64,000 bases of DNA from Nostocales cyanobacterium HT-58-2. GTDB taxonomy: Bacteria > Cyanobacteriota > Cyanobacteriia > Cyanobacteriales > Nostocaceae. Position 1 is the stretch's first letter. Each line of letters opens with the position of its first letter. Made by a program: the position numbers and the translations under genes. The stretch covers positions 3,669,001 through 3,733,000 of the forward strand of contig CP019636.1 in NCBI GenBank assembly GCA_002163975.1. Direction: 5' to 3'. The notes under the pieces were generated by a model. That model was not told the origin of the DNA. It ran no database searches and worked only from the letters and a program-made list of their open reading frames with translations. Of this stretch, positions 26,478 through 36,098 are shown piece after piece.

Positions 26478-27509
26478 GTGCAATATAACGAATCTATTGA
26501 TGACTTGGCTGCGCTTTTGCAACAGCCAGCCGATTTTGATTTTCAACTACCTGACCCGGAAGATGAAGAAATTCCTGAACCAGAATTTCAAAAGCAGGTA
26601 GATGTAGCTTGGCAGGTGTGCGATCGCTTTGACCTGCAAACTGACATTTGGCGAGGACGAATTTTACGCGCTGTCCGCGACAGAGAGAAAAAAGGTGGTG
26701 ATGGACGGGGTGCTGGCTTCTTAAAATGGCTTAAAGAACGGGAAATTGGCAAAAGTCAAGCATATGCGTTAATTCAACTGGCAAACAGCGCTGATACTCT
26801 TTTAGAAGAGGGAAGACTAGAACCGTCAGCCATCAATAACTTCAGCAAACGGGCGTTTGTCGAAACAGCCAAAGCAGCGCCTGAAGTTCAACAAATGGTA
26901 GGTGAAGCCGCCCAAAAAGGCGATCGCATCACCAGGCGGGAAGTACGTCAACTGACTGATGAATGGACAGCGATGTCTTCGGAGTTGCTACCCGAACCAG
27001 TCAAGCAAAAAGCTGCAGAAAATTCTCTTCCTCCTCGTTACATTGCGCCACTGGTAAAGGAGATGGAAAAATTACCAGAATCCCACCAAACCGCCATCCA
27101 AAAGGAAATTGCTCAAAATCCCGATGTAGACACCATAAAGCAAGTCACCACAGAAGCGCGTAACCTGGCAAAATATCTCAAAGCAGCCGCTCAAGTCCAA
27201 GCACTGACAGTCCAAGAAGTTGACATCGAAACAGCACTCATAGAAGCTCAAAGAGTGGGTTGTTTGAGCGTAGCCGCTGATTTGGTGAATCAAGCATCCC
27301 AACTAGAACAAATGATTGCCAAGTTGTACATGAGTTGGAAGAAAATTGGCAATTTATCAGACCGTTTGTACGTTGATACGGGTGCGAGTACCCCACGCTT
27401 GCGAGAGTTGCTGGAATGCTTGGAACCGCTTGGTGGTGAGGTGATGGAATTACAACTTAGTGGTGGGACTGAACGCACGGTTCGTTTGCAAATTCAAGAG
27501 ACGAATTAG
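26478..27509 (+). CDS. Conserved hypothetical, possibly DNA-binding, 343 aa
   Basis: Starts with GTG at 26478. The N-terminal 50 residues are very acidic (PDPEDEEIPEPEFQ). At about 80-110 the segment GFLKWLKEREIGKSQAYALI resembles helix-turn-helix regions of plasmid or phage DUF3102-like and ParB-like proteins. The middle is helical and Ala/Gln/Glu-rich (KAAAQVQALTVQEVDIETAL). The C-terminus has VMELQLSGGTERTVRLQIQ. No membrane segment. The perfect palindrome 38 bases upstream fits autoregulation. I recognise it as a cyanobacterial conserved protein without known function; a nucleic-acid role is inference. Confidence 0.6.
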   Translation: MQYNESIDDLAALLQQPADFDFQLPDPEDEEIPEPEFQKQVDVAWQVCDRFDLQTDIWRGRILRAVRDREKKGGDGRGAGFLKWLKEREIGKSQAYALIQLANSADTLLEEGRLEPSAINNFSKRAFVETAKAAPEVQQMVGEAAQKGDRITRREVRQLTDEWTAMSSELLPEPVKQKAAENSLPPRYIAPLVKEMEKLPESHQTAIQKEIAQNPDVDTIKQVTTEARNLAKYLKAAAQVQALTVQEVDIETALIEAQRVGCLSVAADLVNQASQLEQMIAKLYMSWKKIGNLSDRLYVDTGASTPRLRELLECLEPLGGEVMELQLSGGTERTVRLQIQETN

Positions 27510-27710
27510 GGAGCAGGGAGCAAGGGAGCACCCGAGCAGGGGGAGAAAGAGTTTTTACGTTTTTCCACAGATGCAGGAATGATAACTAATCAGCCGGACA
27601 TGATATAACTTGCTCATCCTAAGCTAAGAGTTATTTAAAATACATCCCTGCGTCTCCCTATCTCCCCGTCCCCGTGTCTTTTTAAAGGCACATTTTAAAG
27701 GCACATTAGC
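27510..27710. other. Intergenic repeats
   Basis: GGGAGCAGGGAGCAAGGGAGC starting at about 27509 is a short purine-rich tandem repeat. TTTAAAGGCACAT occurs twice in tandem at about 27680-27706. No gene is present. Confidence 0.5.
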
Positions 27711-28604
27711 TCAATTCTTGATCCCCGTTGTTGCAATGCCCCGAATAAATTGACGCTGACCGACGAGGAACAATAGCATGACTGGTACAGTGGCGATCGT
27801 CACTGCTGCCATCATCAAAGGCCAATTGTTGGTGAATTGCTCCTGAAACTCTGCTAACGCCAGCTGTACTGTTCTTAATTCTGGTCGCGTTGTAAATACC
27901 AAGGGCTTAAAGATATCATTCCATTCACCGATAAAAGTAAACAAAAATAGCGTCACCAAAGCAGGACGGGCTAAAGGTAACATCACTCGCCATAAAATTT
28001 GTAATCTATCTGCGCCATCTATAGCGGCTGCTTCTTCCAACTCCACAGGAATGGTTAAGAAATATTGCCGTAACAGAAAAATCCCAAAACCATTGGCAGC
28101 TGTTGGTATGATGAGTGCCCAATAAGTGTTTATGAGGTGTCCCCACTTCAACACCAAAAAAACAGGAATGACCAACCACTGAAAGGGAATCACCAATGTT
28201 GCTAGCACAATGAGCAGCAGCGCTTGCCTTCCTCGAAATTTGAGTCGTGCCAAGGCGTAACCAGCGAGTGCCGAAGTGATAATCTGAAAGGCGGTCACAG
28301 CCAGCGCTACCAAGGTAGAATTAGCAAAAGCAAGTAAAAACTTTCCTCTTTGCCAAGCATCGCGATAATTGATTAGAGACCAACCATTTTTAGGTAATCC
28401 ACCAGGAGTTCCTCCAGGAGGTGCAAAGGATGTCAAGAAGACGACAACTAAAGGTAACAAGACGATAACCGCACCTAGCAGTAGAACTCCTAGAGCCCAG
28501 GAAATTTTGAATTTCGCTCCTTCACTACCTTTCCACAACCCCTCCTCTGGGGGTTTAAGTTCAGAACGCTTTGCGTTTAGAATTTTGGGTCTGTCATCTG
28601 TCAT
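27711..28604 (-). CDS. ABC sugar transporter permease (MalG/UgpE-like), 297 aa
   Basis: Binding-protein-dependent permease with about six hydrophobic segments and the cytoplasmic EAA loop ELEEAAAIDGADRLQILWRV followed by MLPLARPALVTLFLF. N-terminal soluble stretch of about 30 residues precedes TM1 (ALGVLLLGAVIVLLPLVVVF). Proteins of this type pair with a MalF-like permease, a solute-binding protein and an ATPase; none of these partners is within the window, so subunits must be encoded elsewhere. Sugar specificity cannot be told. Confidence 0.87.
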   Translation of the reverse strand: MTDDRPKILNAKRSELKPPEEGLWKGSEGAKFKISWALGVLLLGAVIVLLPLVVVFLTSFAPPGGTPGGLPKNGWSLINYRDAWQRGKFLLAFANSTLVALAVTAFQIITSALAGYALARLKFRGRQALLLIVLATLVIPFQWLVIPVFLVLKWGHLINTYWALIIPTAANGFGIFLLRQYFLTIPVELEEAAAIDGADRLQILWRVMLPLARPALVTLFLFTFIGEWNDIFKPLVFTTRPELRTVQLALAEFQEQFTNNWPLMMAAVTIATVPVMLLFLVGQRQFIRGIATTGIKN

Positions 28605-28788
28605 TCAGTTCCCTTTCTCCAACTCTCCCTGATTTGTGAGATCTCCTGTGAATTCGCTTGAACTAATGCCGCCAGCAAAAGCTAATCTATAACATAGAGA
28701 CTTGTTAAGTTAAATTAAACCATACCTGCTGTTGTACTCAATTTATAGGGTCAACTCAATTTTGCTATCAAATGGGAGTGAACATACC

Positions 28789-29484
28789 ATGCAGCAGCTT
28801 GCAGCTCAATCTGAAATTGATTTTCACAGTGAAACTTACAAAGACGCCTACAGCCGCATTAATGCGATTGTGATTGAAGGGGAACAAGAAGCCCACGCGA
28901 ATTACCTAAAACTTGCTGAACTGCTGAGCGAACATCAAGATGAACTCATCCGCCTATCTAAGATGGAAAGTCGCCACAAGAAAGGATTTGAAGCTTGTGG
29001 ACGCAATCTCCAAGTAACACCGGATATGCAATTTGCCCAAGAGTTTTTTGCCCAATTGCATCAAAATTTTCAAACAGCGGCTACTGAAGGTAAGGTCGTT
29101 ACTTGCTTGCTAATTCAGGCTTTGATTATTGAATGTTTTGCGATCGCCGCATACAATATTTATCTCCCAGTCGCCGATGATTTTGCCCGTAAAATCACTG
29201 AAGGTGTATTAAAAGATGAATACAGCCACCTCAACTTTGGGGAAGTGTGGTTGAAAGAACACTTTGAAGAATCTAAAGCTGAGTTAGAAGAAGCAAATCG
29301 CCAAAACCTTCCTATTGTCTGGAGAATGCTCAACCAAGTTGCGGAAGATGCTCGTACCTTGGCTATGGAAAAGGACGCTTTGGTGGAAGACTTCATGATT
29401 CAGTACGGAGAAGCTCTCAGCAACATTGGTTTTTCTACCCGCGATATCATGCGCCTGTCGGCATACGGTCTTGCCGCAGCATAA
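28789..29484 (+). CDS. ado: Aldehyde-deformylating oxygenase (alkane synthase), 231 aa
   Basis: Ferritin-like di-iron enzyme that converts fatty aldehydes to alkanes and formate. The iron ligands appear in [38 protein letters not shown] and [13 protein letters not shown]. The frame is open from 28732, but ATG at 28789 gives the usual N-terminus [19 protein letters not shown] and the known family length of 231. The acyl-ACP reductase that makes its substrate follows 200 bp downstream, then accA, an SDR and folE, the same order I remember from Nostoc/Anabaena genomes. Confidence 0.95.
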   Translation: MQQLAAQSEIDFHSETYKDAYSRINAIVIEGEQEAHANYLKLAELLSEHQDELIRLSKMESRHKKGFEACGRNLQVTPDMQFAQEFFAQLHQNFQTAATEGKVVTCLLIQALIIECFAIAAYNIYLPVADDFARKITEGVLKDEYSHLNFGEVWLKEHFEESKAELEEANRQNLPIVWRMLNQVAEDARTLAMEKDALVEDFMIQYGEALSNIGFSTRDIMRLSAYGLAAA

Positions 29485-29526
29485 ACAAGGCAGACAGCAA
29501 CAGTAGAAGACGCGGAGATTGAAAAA

Positions 29527-29552
29527 GACGCGGAGAAAAACGTTTCCGCGTC
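29527..29552 (+). terminator. Hairpin after the ADO gene
   Basis: GACGCGGA at 29527-29534 pairs with TCCGCGTC at 29545-29552. It lies 43 bases after the ADO stop; the following ACCTTGTGTCC is not a clear T-tract. It could attenuate or end the ADO transcript so that the reductase gene has its own promoter. Confidence 0.5.
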
Positions 29553-29688
29553 ACCTTGTGTCCGCTTCCTTCTTAGTAAGTTGACTCCTCGTTTTCCGGA
29601 CCTTTTGTGTAGTATTTTTAAGGGTTAGTTGTATCTTAACCCGTTTATTCCACCCTTTTAACGAAGGACACGCGTAAAACAATAGTTC

Positions 29689-30708
29689 ATGTTTGGTCTA
29701 ATCGGACACCTCACTAGTTTAGAACACGCGCAGGCAGTAGCCAGAGAATTGGGATATCCAGAATATGCCGATCAAGGGCTAGATTTTTGGTGCAGCGCCC
29801 CGCCTCAAATTGTCGATAACATTACCGTTACCAGTGTTACTGGTCAAAAAATTGAAGGGCGATATGTAGAGTCATGCTTTTTACCAGAAATGCTGGCAAC
29901 TCGTCGCATCAAAGCAGCAACACGTAAAATCCTCAACGCTATGGCTCATGCTCAAAAGCACGGGATAAATATTACAGCTTTGGGCGGATTTTCTTCGATA
30001 ATTTTTGAAAACTTTAATTTAGAACAGTTTGGACAAGTCCGCAACATAAAACTAGAGTTTGAACGCTTTACCACAGGTAACACTCATACGGCATACATCA
30101 TATGTCAACAGGTAGAAAAAGCGTCGAAACAAGTAGGTATTGAACTATCAGAAGCAACTGTTGCTGTGTGTGGAGCAACTGGTGATATTGGCAGTGCCAT
30201 CTGTCGTTGGCTAGATGCTAAAACAGATATTAAGGAGCTTTTGTTGATAGCTCGTAACCAAGAACGCTTGCAACATCTGCAAGACGAACTCGGACGTGGA
30301 AAAATCATGTCTTTGGAAGAAGCACTTCCCCAGGCTGATATTATCATTTGGGTCACTAGTATGCCCAAAGGTATGGAAATTGACCCCACAGTTTTAAAGC
30401 AACCCTGTTTGCTGATTGATGGTGGCTATCCAAAAAACCTAGGAACCAAAATACAGCATCCTGGTGTACACGTCCTCAATGGTGGCATTGTAGAACATTC
30501 CCTAGATATTGAATGGAAAATTATGAGCATCGTCAATATGGATGTTCCTGCACGTCAGTTATTTGCTTGTTTCGCAGAATCAATGCTGTTGGAATTTGAG
30601 AAGTTATACACTAACTTCTCTTGGGGGCGTAATCGGATTACTGTAGAAAAAATGGAGCAAATTGGTCAGGTATCGAAAAAGCATGGATTTAGACCATTGT
30701 TGGTTTAA
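29689..30708 (+). CDS. aar: Long-chain acyl-ACP reductase, 339 aa
   Basis: NADPH-dependent reductase that makes fatty aldehydes for ADO. Length is exactly typical (about 340). The N-terminus [20 protein letters not shown], the [18 protein letters not shown] segment with a Cys, and the nucleotide-binding [16 protein letters not shown] at about 163-178 are all family landmarks. [20 protein letters not shown] segment near the C-terminus is also conserved. It follows ado with its own leader (204 bp). Confidence 0.95.
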   Translation: MFGLIGHLTSLEHAQAVARELGYPEYADQGLDFWCSAPPQIVDNITVTSVTGQKIEGRYVESCFLPEMLATRRIKAATRKILNAMAHAQKHGINITALGGFSSIIFENFNLEQFGQVRNIKLEFERFTTGNTHTAYIICQQVEKASKQVGIELSEATVAVCGATGDIGSAICRWLDAKTDIKELLLIARNQERLQHLQDELGRGKIMSLEEALPQADIIIWVTSMPKGMEIDPTVLKQPCLLIDGGYPKNLGTKIQHPGVHVLNGGIVEHSLDIEWKIMSIVNMDVPARQLFACFAESMLLEFEKLYTNFSWGRNRITVEKMEQIGQVSKKHGFRPLLV

Positions 30709-30731
30709 TTAGTTTGGTTTAGTTAGTACTG

Positions 30732-30790
30732 AGTAGTTAGTGGTGAAGTGTCAGTGAAACAGTGCTATTAACTCATAACCACTAACTACT
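30732..30790. repeat. 13-bp inverted repeat between aar and accA
   Basis: AGTAGTTAGTGGT at 30732-30744 is the exact reverse complement of ACCACTAACTACT at 30778-30790, with a 33-base loop. A run of A/T-rich TTAGTTAGTACT precedes it. Likely a dispersed repeat; it may terminate aar transcription, but there is no clear T-tract. Confidence 0.6.
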
Positions 30791-30837
30791 ACTCATTCCC
30801 CACCTCTCTACCTTCACTCTGAGTTTTCAATCAAAAA

Positions 30838-31821
30838 ATGGCTACTACCGAGCGTAAACCGCTACTGTTGGATTTTGAAAAGCCTTTAGCAGAACTTGCA
30901 ACCAGAATTGAGCAAATTCGGCAACTAGCAGAAGAAAATGGCGTCGATGTTTCTGGTCAAATTCGTCAATTAGAAGCGCGTGCCATGCAACTGCGTGAAG
31001 AAATTTTCAGTAGTCTATCGCCGTCTCAGCGATTGCAAGTTGCTCGTCATCCCCGTCGCCCAAGTACCCTTGATTACATTCAAGCCATCAGTGACGAATG
31101 GATGGAGTTACATGGCGATCGCTGTAGCTCTGATGACCCTGCTATAGTTGGTGGTGTAGGTCGCTTAGATGGCAAACCCGTGGTCATGCTAGGTCATCAA
31201 AAAGGTCGGGATACCAAAGATAATATTGCCCGTAACTTCGGTATGGCTTCCCCTGGTGGCTATCGTAAGGCGCTGCGGTTAATGGAACATGCAAACAGGT
31301 TTGGGATGCCGATTGTGACTTTTATTGATACGCCGGCAGCCTGGCCTGGAGTGGAAGCTGAACGTCAAGGTCAAGGGGAAGCGATCGCCTACAATTTACG
31401 AGAGATGTTCAGCTTTGATGTCCCTATCATCAGCGCGGTGATTGGTGAGGGTGGTTCTGGCGGGGCTTTGGGTATTGGAGTGGGCGATCGCCTCCTGATG
31501 TTTGAACACGCAGTTTATTCTGTTGCCCCACCCGAGGCATGTGCGGCTATTTTGTGGAGAGATGCCAGCAAAGCTCCCCAAGCCACAGTTGCCTTAAAAA
31601 TCACAGCACAGGATCTGAAAAACTTAGAAATTATCGACCAAATCTTACCTGAACCAATTGGTGGCGCTCATTCAGATCCTCTGCAAGCAGTCATGACTCT
31701 TAAACAAGCTCTCTTGGACAATTTGGAGGAACTCAACCACTCTACTCCAGCTGAACTACGCCAAATGCGCTACGAAAAATTCCGTAAAATAGGTGTTTTT
31801 ACTGAAGTTGCCCACTCATAA
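30838..31821 (+). CDS. accA: Acetyl-CoA carboxylase carboxyltransferase subunit alpha
   Basis: 327 residues, typical for AccA. Recognisable segments: [92 protein letters not shown]. With AccD it transfers carboxyl from biotin to acetyl-CoA in the first committed step of fatty acid synthesis, upstream of the acyl-ACP used by AAR. Start ATG at 30838. AccD is not in the window. Confidence 0.96.
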   Translation: MATTERKPLLLDFEKPLAELATRIEQIRQLAEENGVDVSGQIRQLEARAMQLREEIFSSLSPSQRLQVARHPRRPSTLDYIQAISDEWMELHGDRCSSDDPAIVGGVGRLDGKPVVMLGHQKGRDTKDNIARNFGMASPGGYRKALRLMEHANRFGMPIVTFIDTPAAWPGVEAERQGQGEAIAYNLREMFSFDVPIISAVIGEGGSGGALGIGVGDRLLMFEHAVYSVAPPEACAAILWRDASKAPQATVALKITAQDLKNLEIIDQILPEPIGGAHSDPLQAVMTLKQALLDNLEELNHSTPAELRQMRYEKFRKIGVFTEVAHS

Positions 31822-32226
31822 GAGTTGAGATGCTTGCTTAGCTAAGCAGCAGTGCTATAATTGCCTATGGTATTTAAAGATTTTTAACAATCTTTTAATC
31901 CATAGGCATTTGCGTTTTTAGTCATCAGTCACCATTGAACAGTCATTATTAAAAAATCTTTCAACTATAGGCTGAAGGCTATGAACTGTTGACCTATAAA
32001 CAATCAATCAAAATTCAGGGTGACACAGGTTTCCCGGGGCGAAGGTTATATTGTCGCTTTTTGGGAACTAAGATATGAGAAACATACCTTCTTGACAATG
32101 CAGCGTAGCAGTTGTCTTTTGAAAGTTAACCGAATTTTTACGTTTGTTTAATCTATTCCAGACCACAAAACTTAAACAATTGGGTGGCGACGCGGTTATC
32201 AAACCGCTAAAAAATTGGGAGAAAGC
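31822..32226. other. Intergenic region with nested hairpin
   Basis: Apart from the hairpin at 31862-31908 no feature is seen. The region likely carries the SDR promoter; GGGAGA just before 32227 is its ribosome binding site. Confidence 0.4.
31862..31908 (+). terminator. Long hairpin after accA
   Basis: TGCCTATGG at 31862-31870 pairs with CCATAGGCA at 31900-31908, and inside it TTAAAGATT pairs with AATCTTTTAA apart from one extra base. It lies 40 bases after the accA stop; the following TTTGCGTTTTTAG is T-rich. A terminator or dispersed repeat are both possible. Confidence 0.6.
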
Positions 32227-32952
32227 ATGAGTGTTGAGCAGAACCGACGTGCCCTAATTACCGGGGCAAGTAGTGGGATTGGAAAAGCAACCGCTTTAGC
32301 GTTTGCAAAGGCAGGAATAGATGTTGCCCTAGTCAGCCGTTCAGTTGATAAGCTGACCTCAGTGTGTGAAGCCATATCACACACTGGGGTGAAAGCAAAA
32401 GCTTATGAAGTGGACTTAGCTTGCGTTTCCCTTGTGCAAGAGAAGATGCAGGCAATAGCCCAAGACTTCGGAAACATAGATATTTTGGTCAACAATGCTG
32501 GCATGGGTTATACCGCAAATTTGAGTGAAACTCCCTTGTCCGACTGGCAGCGAGTGATAGATTTAAATCTCACCAGCGTTTTCCAGTGCATTATGGGAAT
32601 TTTGCCTGGAATGCGGACTCGTGGCGCAGGGACAATTATCAATATTAGTTCAATCTCTGGCAAGCAAGCATTCCCCAATTGGGGAGCTTACAGCGTCAGC
32701 AAAGCTGGTTTGATTGTCCTTTCTCAAACTCTTGCACAGGAAGAACGTGCCCACGGTATTCGTGTGACTGCTATCTGTCCTGGTGCAGTCAATACAGAAA
32801 TATGGGATACGCAAACCGTTCATGCCAACTTTGACCGATCTAAAATGCTAACTCCAGAAATTGTTGCCCAGTCAATTCTCCACGCTGCCTTATTACCAGA
32901 ACAAGCAGTCATTGATGAATTGACTATTATGCCCAGGGCAGGCGCACTCTAA
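32227..32952 (+). CDS. Short-chain dehydrogenase/reductase of the alkane-cluster neighbourhood, 241 aa
   Basis: Classical SDR: ALITGASSGIGKATALAFA (NADP motif), VDLACVSL, LVNNAGMGY, NISSISG catalytic Ser, and YSVSKAGL with the Tyr/Lys. The frame opens at TTG 32215, but that TTG overlaps the GGGAGA ribosome binding site of ATG 32227, so ATG is chosen. The gene lies between accA and folE as in Anabaena-type genomes. It resembles FabG-like and sepiapterin-type reductases; next to folE, a pterin substrate is conceivable, but that is inference. Confidence 0.88.
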   Translation: MSVEQNRRALITGASSGIGKATALAFAKAGIDVALVSRSVDKLTSVCEAISHTGVKAKAYEVDLACVSLVQEKMQAIAQDFGNIDILVNNAGMGYTANLSETPLSDWQRVIDLNLTSVFQCIMGILPGMRTRGAGTIINISSISGKQAFPNWGAYSVSKAGLIVLSQTLAQEERAHGIRVTAICPGAVNTEIWDTQTVHANFDRSKMLTPEIVAQSILHAALLPEQAVIDELTIMPRAGAL

Positions 32953-33216
32953 TTCATCATTTTTCCTTGGTTTTTTGCTAGTGACAAAAGACTCATGACT
33001 GATGACCACTGAAAGCCACTTGCTTGTTCTCCTTGCCCAGACGCTCCTTTGAATAAAGGAGAAAACCTCCTTCTCAATAGTAAAGACGCACTCGCGTTTG
33101 GGTGACGTCCTGTGTCGTCACTGCTTGCGAAGACCGCCACTTAAGCGGGTAATGGTTTCACCCCAACGCAGTGGCTCCCAATAACTCATTTTCAAACCTT
33201 AACCAAGACTGACATT

Positions 33217-33927
33217 ATGACTATTGCTCGTTCCAACGGTACCAATCGCTCTCAACAATCTCCTCTGATTTCTGACTTAACAGAAGCCATTACCACAAGA
33301 CCAGACCGCAACACTCACGATGGACGGCAAGCGGATTTGCACCCACAAACAGAGGAGCAGATGGAGCAGATGATGGACGCCGTGCGGACTCTTCTAGTTG
33401 GTGTTGGAGAAGATCCCGAACGCGAGGGACTTCTGAAAACACCTAAACGGGTAGCAGAGGCAATGCGGTTTCTCACTAGTGGATACAACCAATCCTTAGA
33501 AGAGCTCGTCAACGGAGCCATCTTTGATGAAGGTCATAATGAGATGGTGTTAGTGCGGGACATCAATTTTTTTAGCTTGTGCGAACACCATATGTTGCCT
33601 TTCATGGGCAAAGCTCATGTTGCTTACATCCCCAATCAAAAAGTTGTCGGATTGAGCAAGCTTGCCCGCATAGTCGAGATGTATTCCCGCCGTTTGCAAG
33701 TGCAAGAAAGGCTCACGCGCCAAATTGCTGAAGCAGTTCAGACAATCTTGGAACCGAAAGGAGTTGCTGTTGTGATGGAAGCTACCCATATGTGCATGGT
33801 TATGCGGGGTGTGCAAAAACCAGGTTCCTGGACTGTCACGAGCGCAATGGTCGGTGTCTTCCAAGAAGAGCATAAAACCCGTGAAGAATTCTTTAATTTA
33901 ATTCGCCACCAATCAGCGTTCTTTTAG
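33217..33927 (+). CDS. folE: GTP cyclohydrolase I
   Basis: 236 residues. The zinc ligands are in [20 protein letters not shown] and [40 protein letters not shown] is the usual helix. FolE converts GTP to dihydroneopterin triphosphate, the first step of tetrahydrofolate and cyanobacterial pterin synthesis. An N-terminal extension of about 45 polar residues ([13 protein letters not shown]) is common in cyanobacterial forms. Start ATG at 33217 is consistent with that. Confidence 0.95.
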   Translation: MTIARSNGTNRSQQSPLISDLTEAITTRPDRNTHDGRQADLHPQTEEQMEQMMDAVRTLLVGVGEDPEREGLLKTPKRVAEAMRFLTSGYNQSLEELVNGAIFDEGHNEMVLVRDINFFSLCEHHMLPFMGKAHVAYIPNQKVVGLSKLARIVEMYSRRLQVQERLTRQIAEAVQTILEPKGVAVVMEATHMCMVMRGVQKPGSWTVTSAMVGVFQEEHKTREEFFNLIRHQSAFF

Positions 33928-34113
33928 GAATTGAGGACTGAATAACTGGGTCAGGACTGACGCAAAATTGTGGAGAAACAAACCGCGAAGGACGCATAGA
34001 CACGTTCGCATAGCCTCTGGTGACAGCAGAAGAAATAAAAGTTTCACAGAGTTCTTGCGTAAGTCCTATGGATATTGGGAAAGCAGCTAATTCCTTGTGA
34101 ACTAGTTTCTTTC

Positions 34114-34746
34114 CTAATTCCTAGTGATTAGCCTCTCAAACAACTTAGCGACCTTATCTAAATCTTTATCTCCAGGGGCACGTTCTACACCACTTGATAG
34201 GTCGATACCACTGGGATGAACTTGAATCAATGCTTCGACAATATTGTCTGGCGTAAGTCCTCCAGCCAAAAACCAAGGACAACCAGGATTAAATTTCTGT
34301 AATATCGTCCAGTCTAAAGTCGTACCTGTACCACCTAATTGCTGTGGATGGTAAGCATCAAGTAACAGCGTATCAACGTTTGTTGTATAAGTTACTGCTT
34401 TATTTATATCATCAAAACTACGTATTCTCAAAGCTTTAATAATTTCCACATTTGGTAGCAATTGACGCAGCTGCTGGCAAAAATCAGCAGATTCATCTCC
34501 GTGTAGTTGCACACCAGTCAAACCAGAAGAAACCACTGTCTGAGTAATTTCAAGAGCAGTAGAATTGGCAAAAACTCCGATTTTGTCGATTGTTTCCGGC
34601 AGTTGTTCTACGACCGCCTGAATTTGCTCGACTTTAATATATCTTGGTGAAGCTGGGACACAAATGAATCCCAATGCTGTCGCACCAAGGGAGGCGATCG
34701 CTTTCCCTTGTTGTGGTTGAGTAATTCCGCAAATTTTGACCCGCAT
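34114..34746 (-). CDS. trpF: Phosphoribosylanthranilate isomerase
   Basis: TIM-barrel enzyme of tryptophan synthesis. [20 protein letters not shown] has the catalytic Cys, VQLHGDES and [20 protein letters not shown] hold the catalytic Asp, and [11 protein letters not shown] plus [14 protein letters not shown] bind phosphate. 210 residues is the normal length. Encoded alone on the minus strand, convergent with folE. It has no link in the sequence to the tryptophan-degrading operon at 21.4-23.3 kb. Confidence 0.95.
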   Translation of the reverse strand: MRVKICGITQPQQGKAIASLGATALGFICVPASPRYIKVEQIQAVVEQLPETIDKIGVFANSTALEITQTVVSSGLTGVQLHGDESADFCQQLRQLLPNVEIIKALRIRSFDDINKAVTYTTNVDTLLLDAYHPQQLGGTGTTLDWTILQKFNPGCPWFLAGGLTPDNIVEALIQVHPSGIDLSSGVERAPGDKDLDKVAKLFERLITRN

Positions 34747-34923
34747 AAATATTTCTGGTAGTGGTAGTAATAGTTACACTAAGCCGAACTTGTATAAAGA
34801 ATTTCAAGTTTTTCCTTTGTCATTTTATAGTTTTTGTACTTCACATAATAGATAATCAGCATTGGACTAGCTCTATTCTGAGCACTGACCAATTGTCAAT
34901 TTTTCTAGTTAGGAGAAAAAAGC

Positions 34924-35178
34924 TTGATTTCATCAATTTTACTAGCAGCTGCTGCAACTGTTCCCGCAACACCTGAGTGGAATCCCACTGTCGGAATTAT
35001 TATCAGCGTCAGCTGTTTAGTAGCTCTTTTTCTGACATTCTTCATTAAATCTCCCAAAGTCGGTCCCAAGCTGCCTTTACTTCCCATAACTATTCCGGCA
35101 TTTATCGGTGCTATGGCTTTTGGCCATCTTATCGGGGTTGGCATTGTTTTAGGACTGACTAATATCGGTAGCCTCTAG
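34924..35178 (+). CDS. psaK: Photosystem I subunit X (PsaK), first copy
   Basis: 84 residues with two transmembrane helices (TVGIIISVSCLVALFLTFFI and PAFIGAMAFGHLIGVGIVLGL), the PsaK arrangement, joined by KSPKVGPKLPLLP. The C-terminal FGHLIGVGIVLGLTNIG is the clearest family mark. The start is TTG at 34924, with AGGAGA seven bases upstream; the homologous second copy has GTG at the same aligned position. PsaK sits at the edge of the PSI monomer and helps phycobilisome energy transfer. Confidence 0.9.
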   Translation: MISSILLAAAATVPATPEWNPTVGIIISVSCLVALFLTFFIKSPKVGPKLPLLPITIPAFIGAMAFGHLIGVGIVLGLTNIGSL

Positions 35179-35185
35179 GTTGTTG

Positions 35186-35212
35186 AAGAGACGTTGCACA
35201 GCAACGTCTCTT
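35186..35212. terminator. Hairpin repeat after psaK copy 1
   Basis: AAGAGACGTTG at 35186-35196 pairs perfectly with CAACGTCTCTT at 35202-35212, loop CACAG, eight bases after the psaK stop. The AGACGTTG...CAACGTCT sequence is a widespread dispersed hairpin in Nostocales as I recall. It may also stop or stabilise the psaK transcript. Confidence 0.7.
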
Positions 35213-35536
35213 ACAAAACTCGCAAATCAGGAGAAAGGCTTTGTTCTGAGTCCTTTCCTGACGAAAAATTGATTTTTGCCAAAAGTTTATTAACATATCA
35301 GGTTCTTTCTCTAGCCATCTAGCTCTGACTGTGGGGGGAGATAAACACCTCCCTAAAGAAAGAAGATTCAATCACTGCATCAGATGGAGCATAGCATAAA
35401 CATGACCGTAGAGACGAGATGCCTCGTTTTAGGTAGACCCCAAAGAGCAGCTTCTTGCTGAGTGGTGCTTTATTAAAGCGCCTTTACACAGTCTCTACAA
35501 AAAAGAATGAATTTATCCATGTTAGGAGAAAGACTT
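35213..35536. other. Intergenic region between the psaK copies
   Basis: No gene. The segment GTAGAGACGAGATGCCTCGTTTTAG near 35406 and CAGTCTCTACAAAA near 35490 are related dispersed repeat fragments. It probably contains an independent promoter for the second psaK. Confidence 0.4.
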
Positions 35537-35815
35537 GTGATGTCATCACTGTTATTGGCAGTTCAATCTACCGTTCCCAATACTGGTACTGAATTGAACT
35601 TCAGTGGAACTATAATTATCATTGCCAGCAGCATATTAGCTCTTTTAATTATTCCTCGGGTGATTCGCTACCCTCACGTTGGTCCTAAAATGCCCCTACC
35701 TTTTCCCTCGGCGTTTAATAATCCTAGCGTTGGTGCATTTCTCGCCGCCATGAGTACTGGTCACATTGTTGGAATCGGTGCCGTTTTGGGCTTGACTAAT
35801 CTCGGCATTATTTAA
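35537..35815 (+). CDS. psaK: Photosystem I subunit X (PsaK), second copy
   Basis: PsaK paralog: two hydrophobic helices ([20 protein letters not shown] and [20 protein letters not shown]), with [17 protein letters not shown] between and GLTNLGII at the C-terminus. The frame is open from ATG 35507, but AGGAGA lies seven bases before GTG 35537, exactly as AGGAGA precedes TTG in the first copy, so GTG is preferred (92 aa); ATG 35540 is next. The two PsaKs are clearly diverged. Cyanobacteria often have a second, light-induced PsaK; which copy this is cannot be told. Confidence 0.88.
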   Translation: MMSSLLLAVQSTVPNTGTELNFSGTIIIIASSILALLIIPRVIRYPHVGPKMPLPFPSAFNNPSVGAFLAAMSTGHIVGIGAVLGLTNLGII

Positions 35816-35849
35816 ATTTTAGTTGACACACATACGACCTTTGAGACAG

Positions 35850-35911
35850 CAGAGGCGGTCGGACTTGTCTCCTTCAAGGCTCATCCTGAAAGAGATAAGC
35901 GACCGCCTCTG
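35850..35911 (+). terminator. Long hairpin after the second psaK
   Basis: CAGAGGCGGTCG at 35850-35861 pairs perfectly with CGACCGCCTCTG at 35900-35911; inside, CTTGTCTC pairs with GAGATAAG allowing one G-U. TTCTTCATTCTT follows. It starts 35 bases after the psaK stop and is a good transcription terminator candidate. Confidence 0.7.
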
Positions 35912-36098
35912 TTCTTCATTCTTAAGTTGCTGCATTCTAAGTTGAGTTTGGCTCGCTCGCAGGAATTGTCTATTCTAGAAATTGGGGCCCATAAACTAGC
36001 AATTGTTGATTTTTCAAATCTCAGCCAGGCGTAGTTGATGCGGCGAAATTATATATGTGTAAAAAACAACAAGAAATATCTAGTTTTAGGAAAATATA

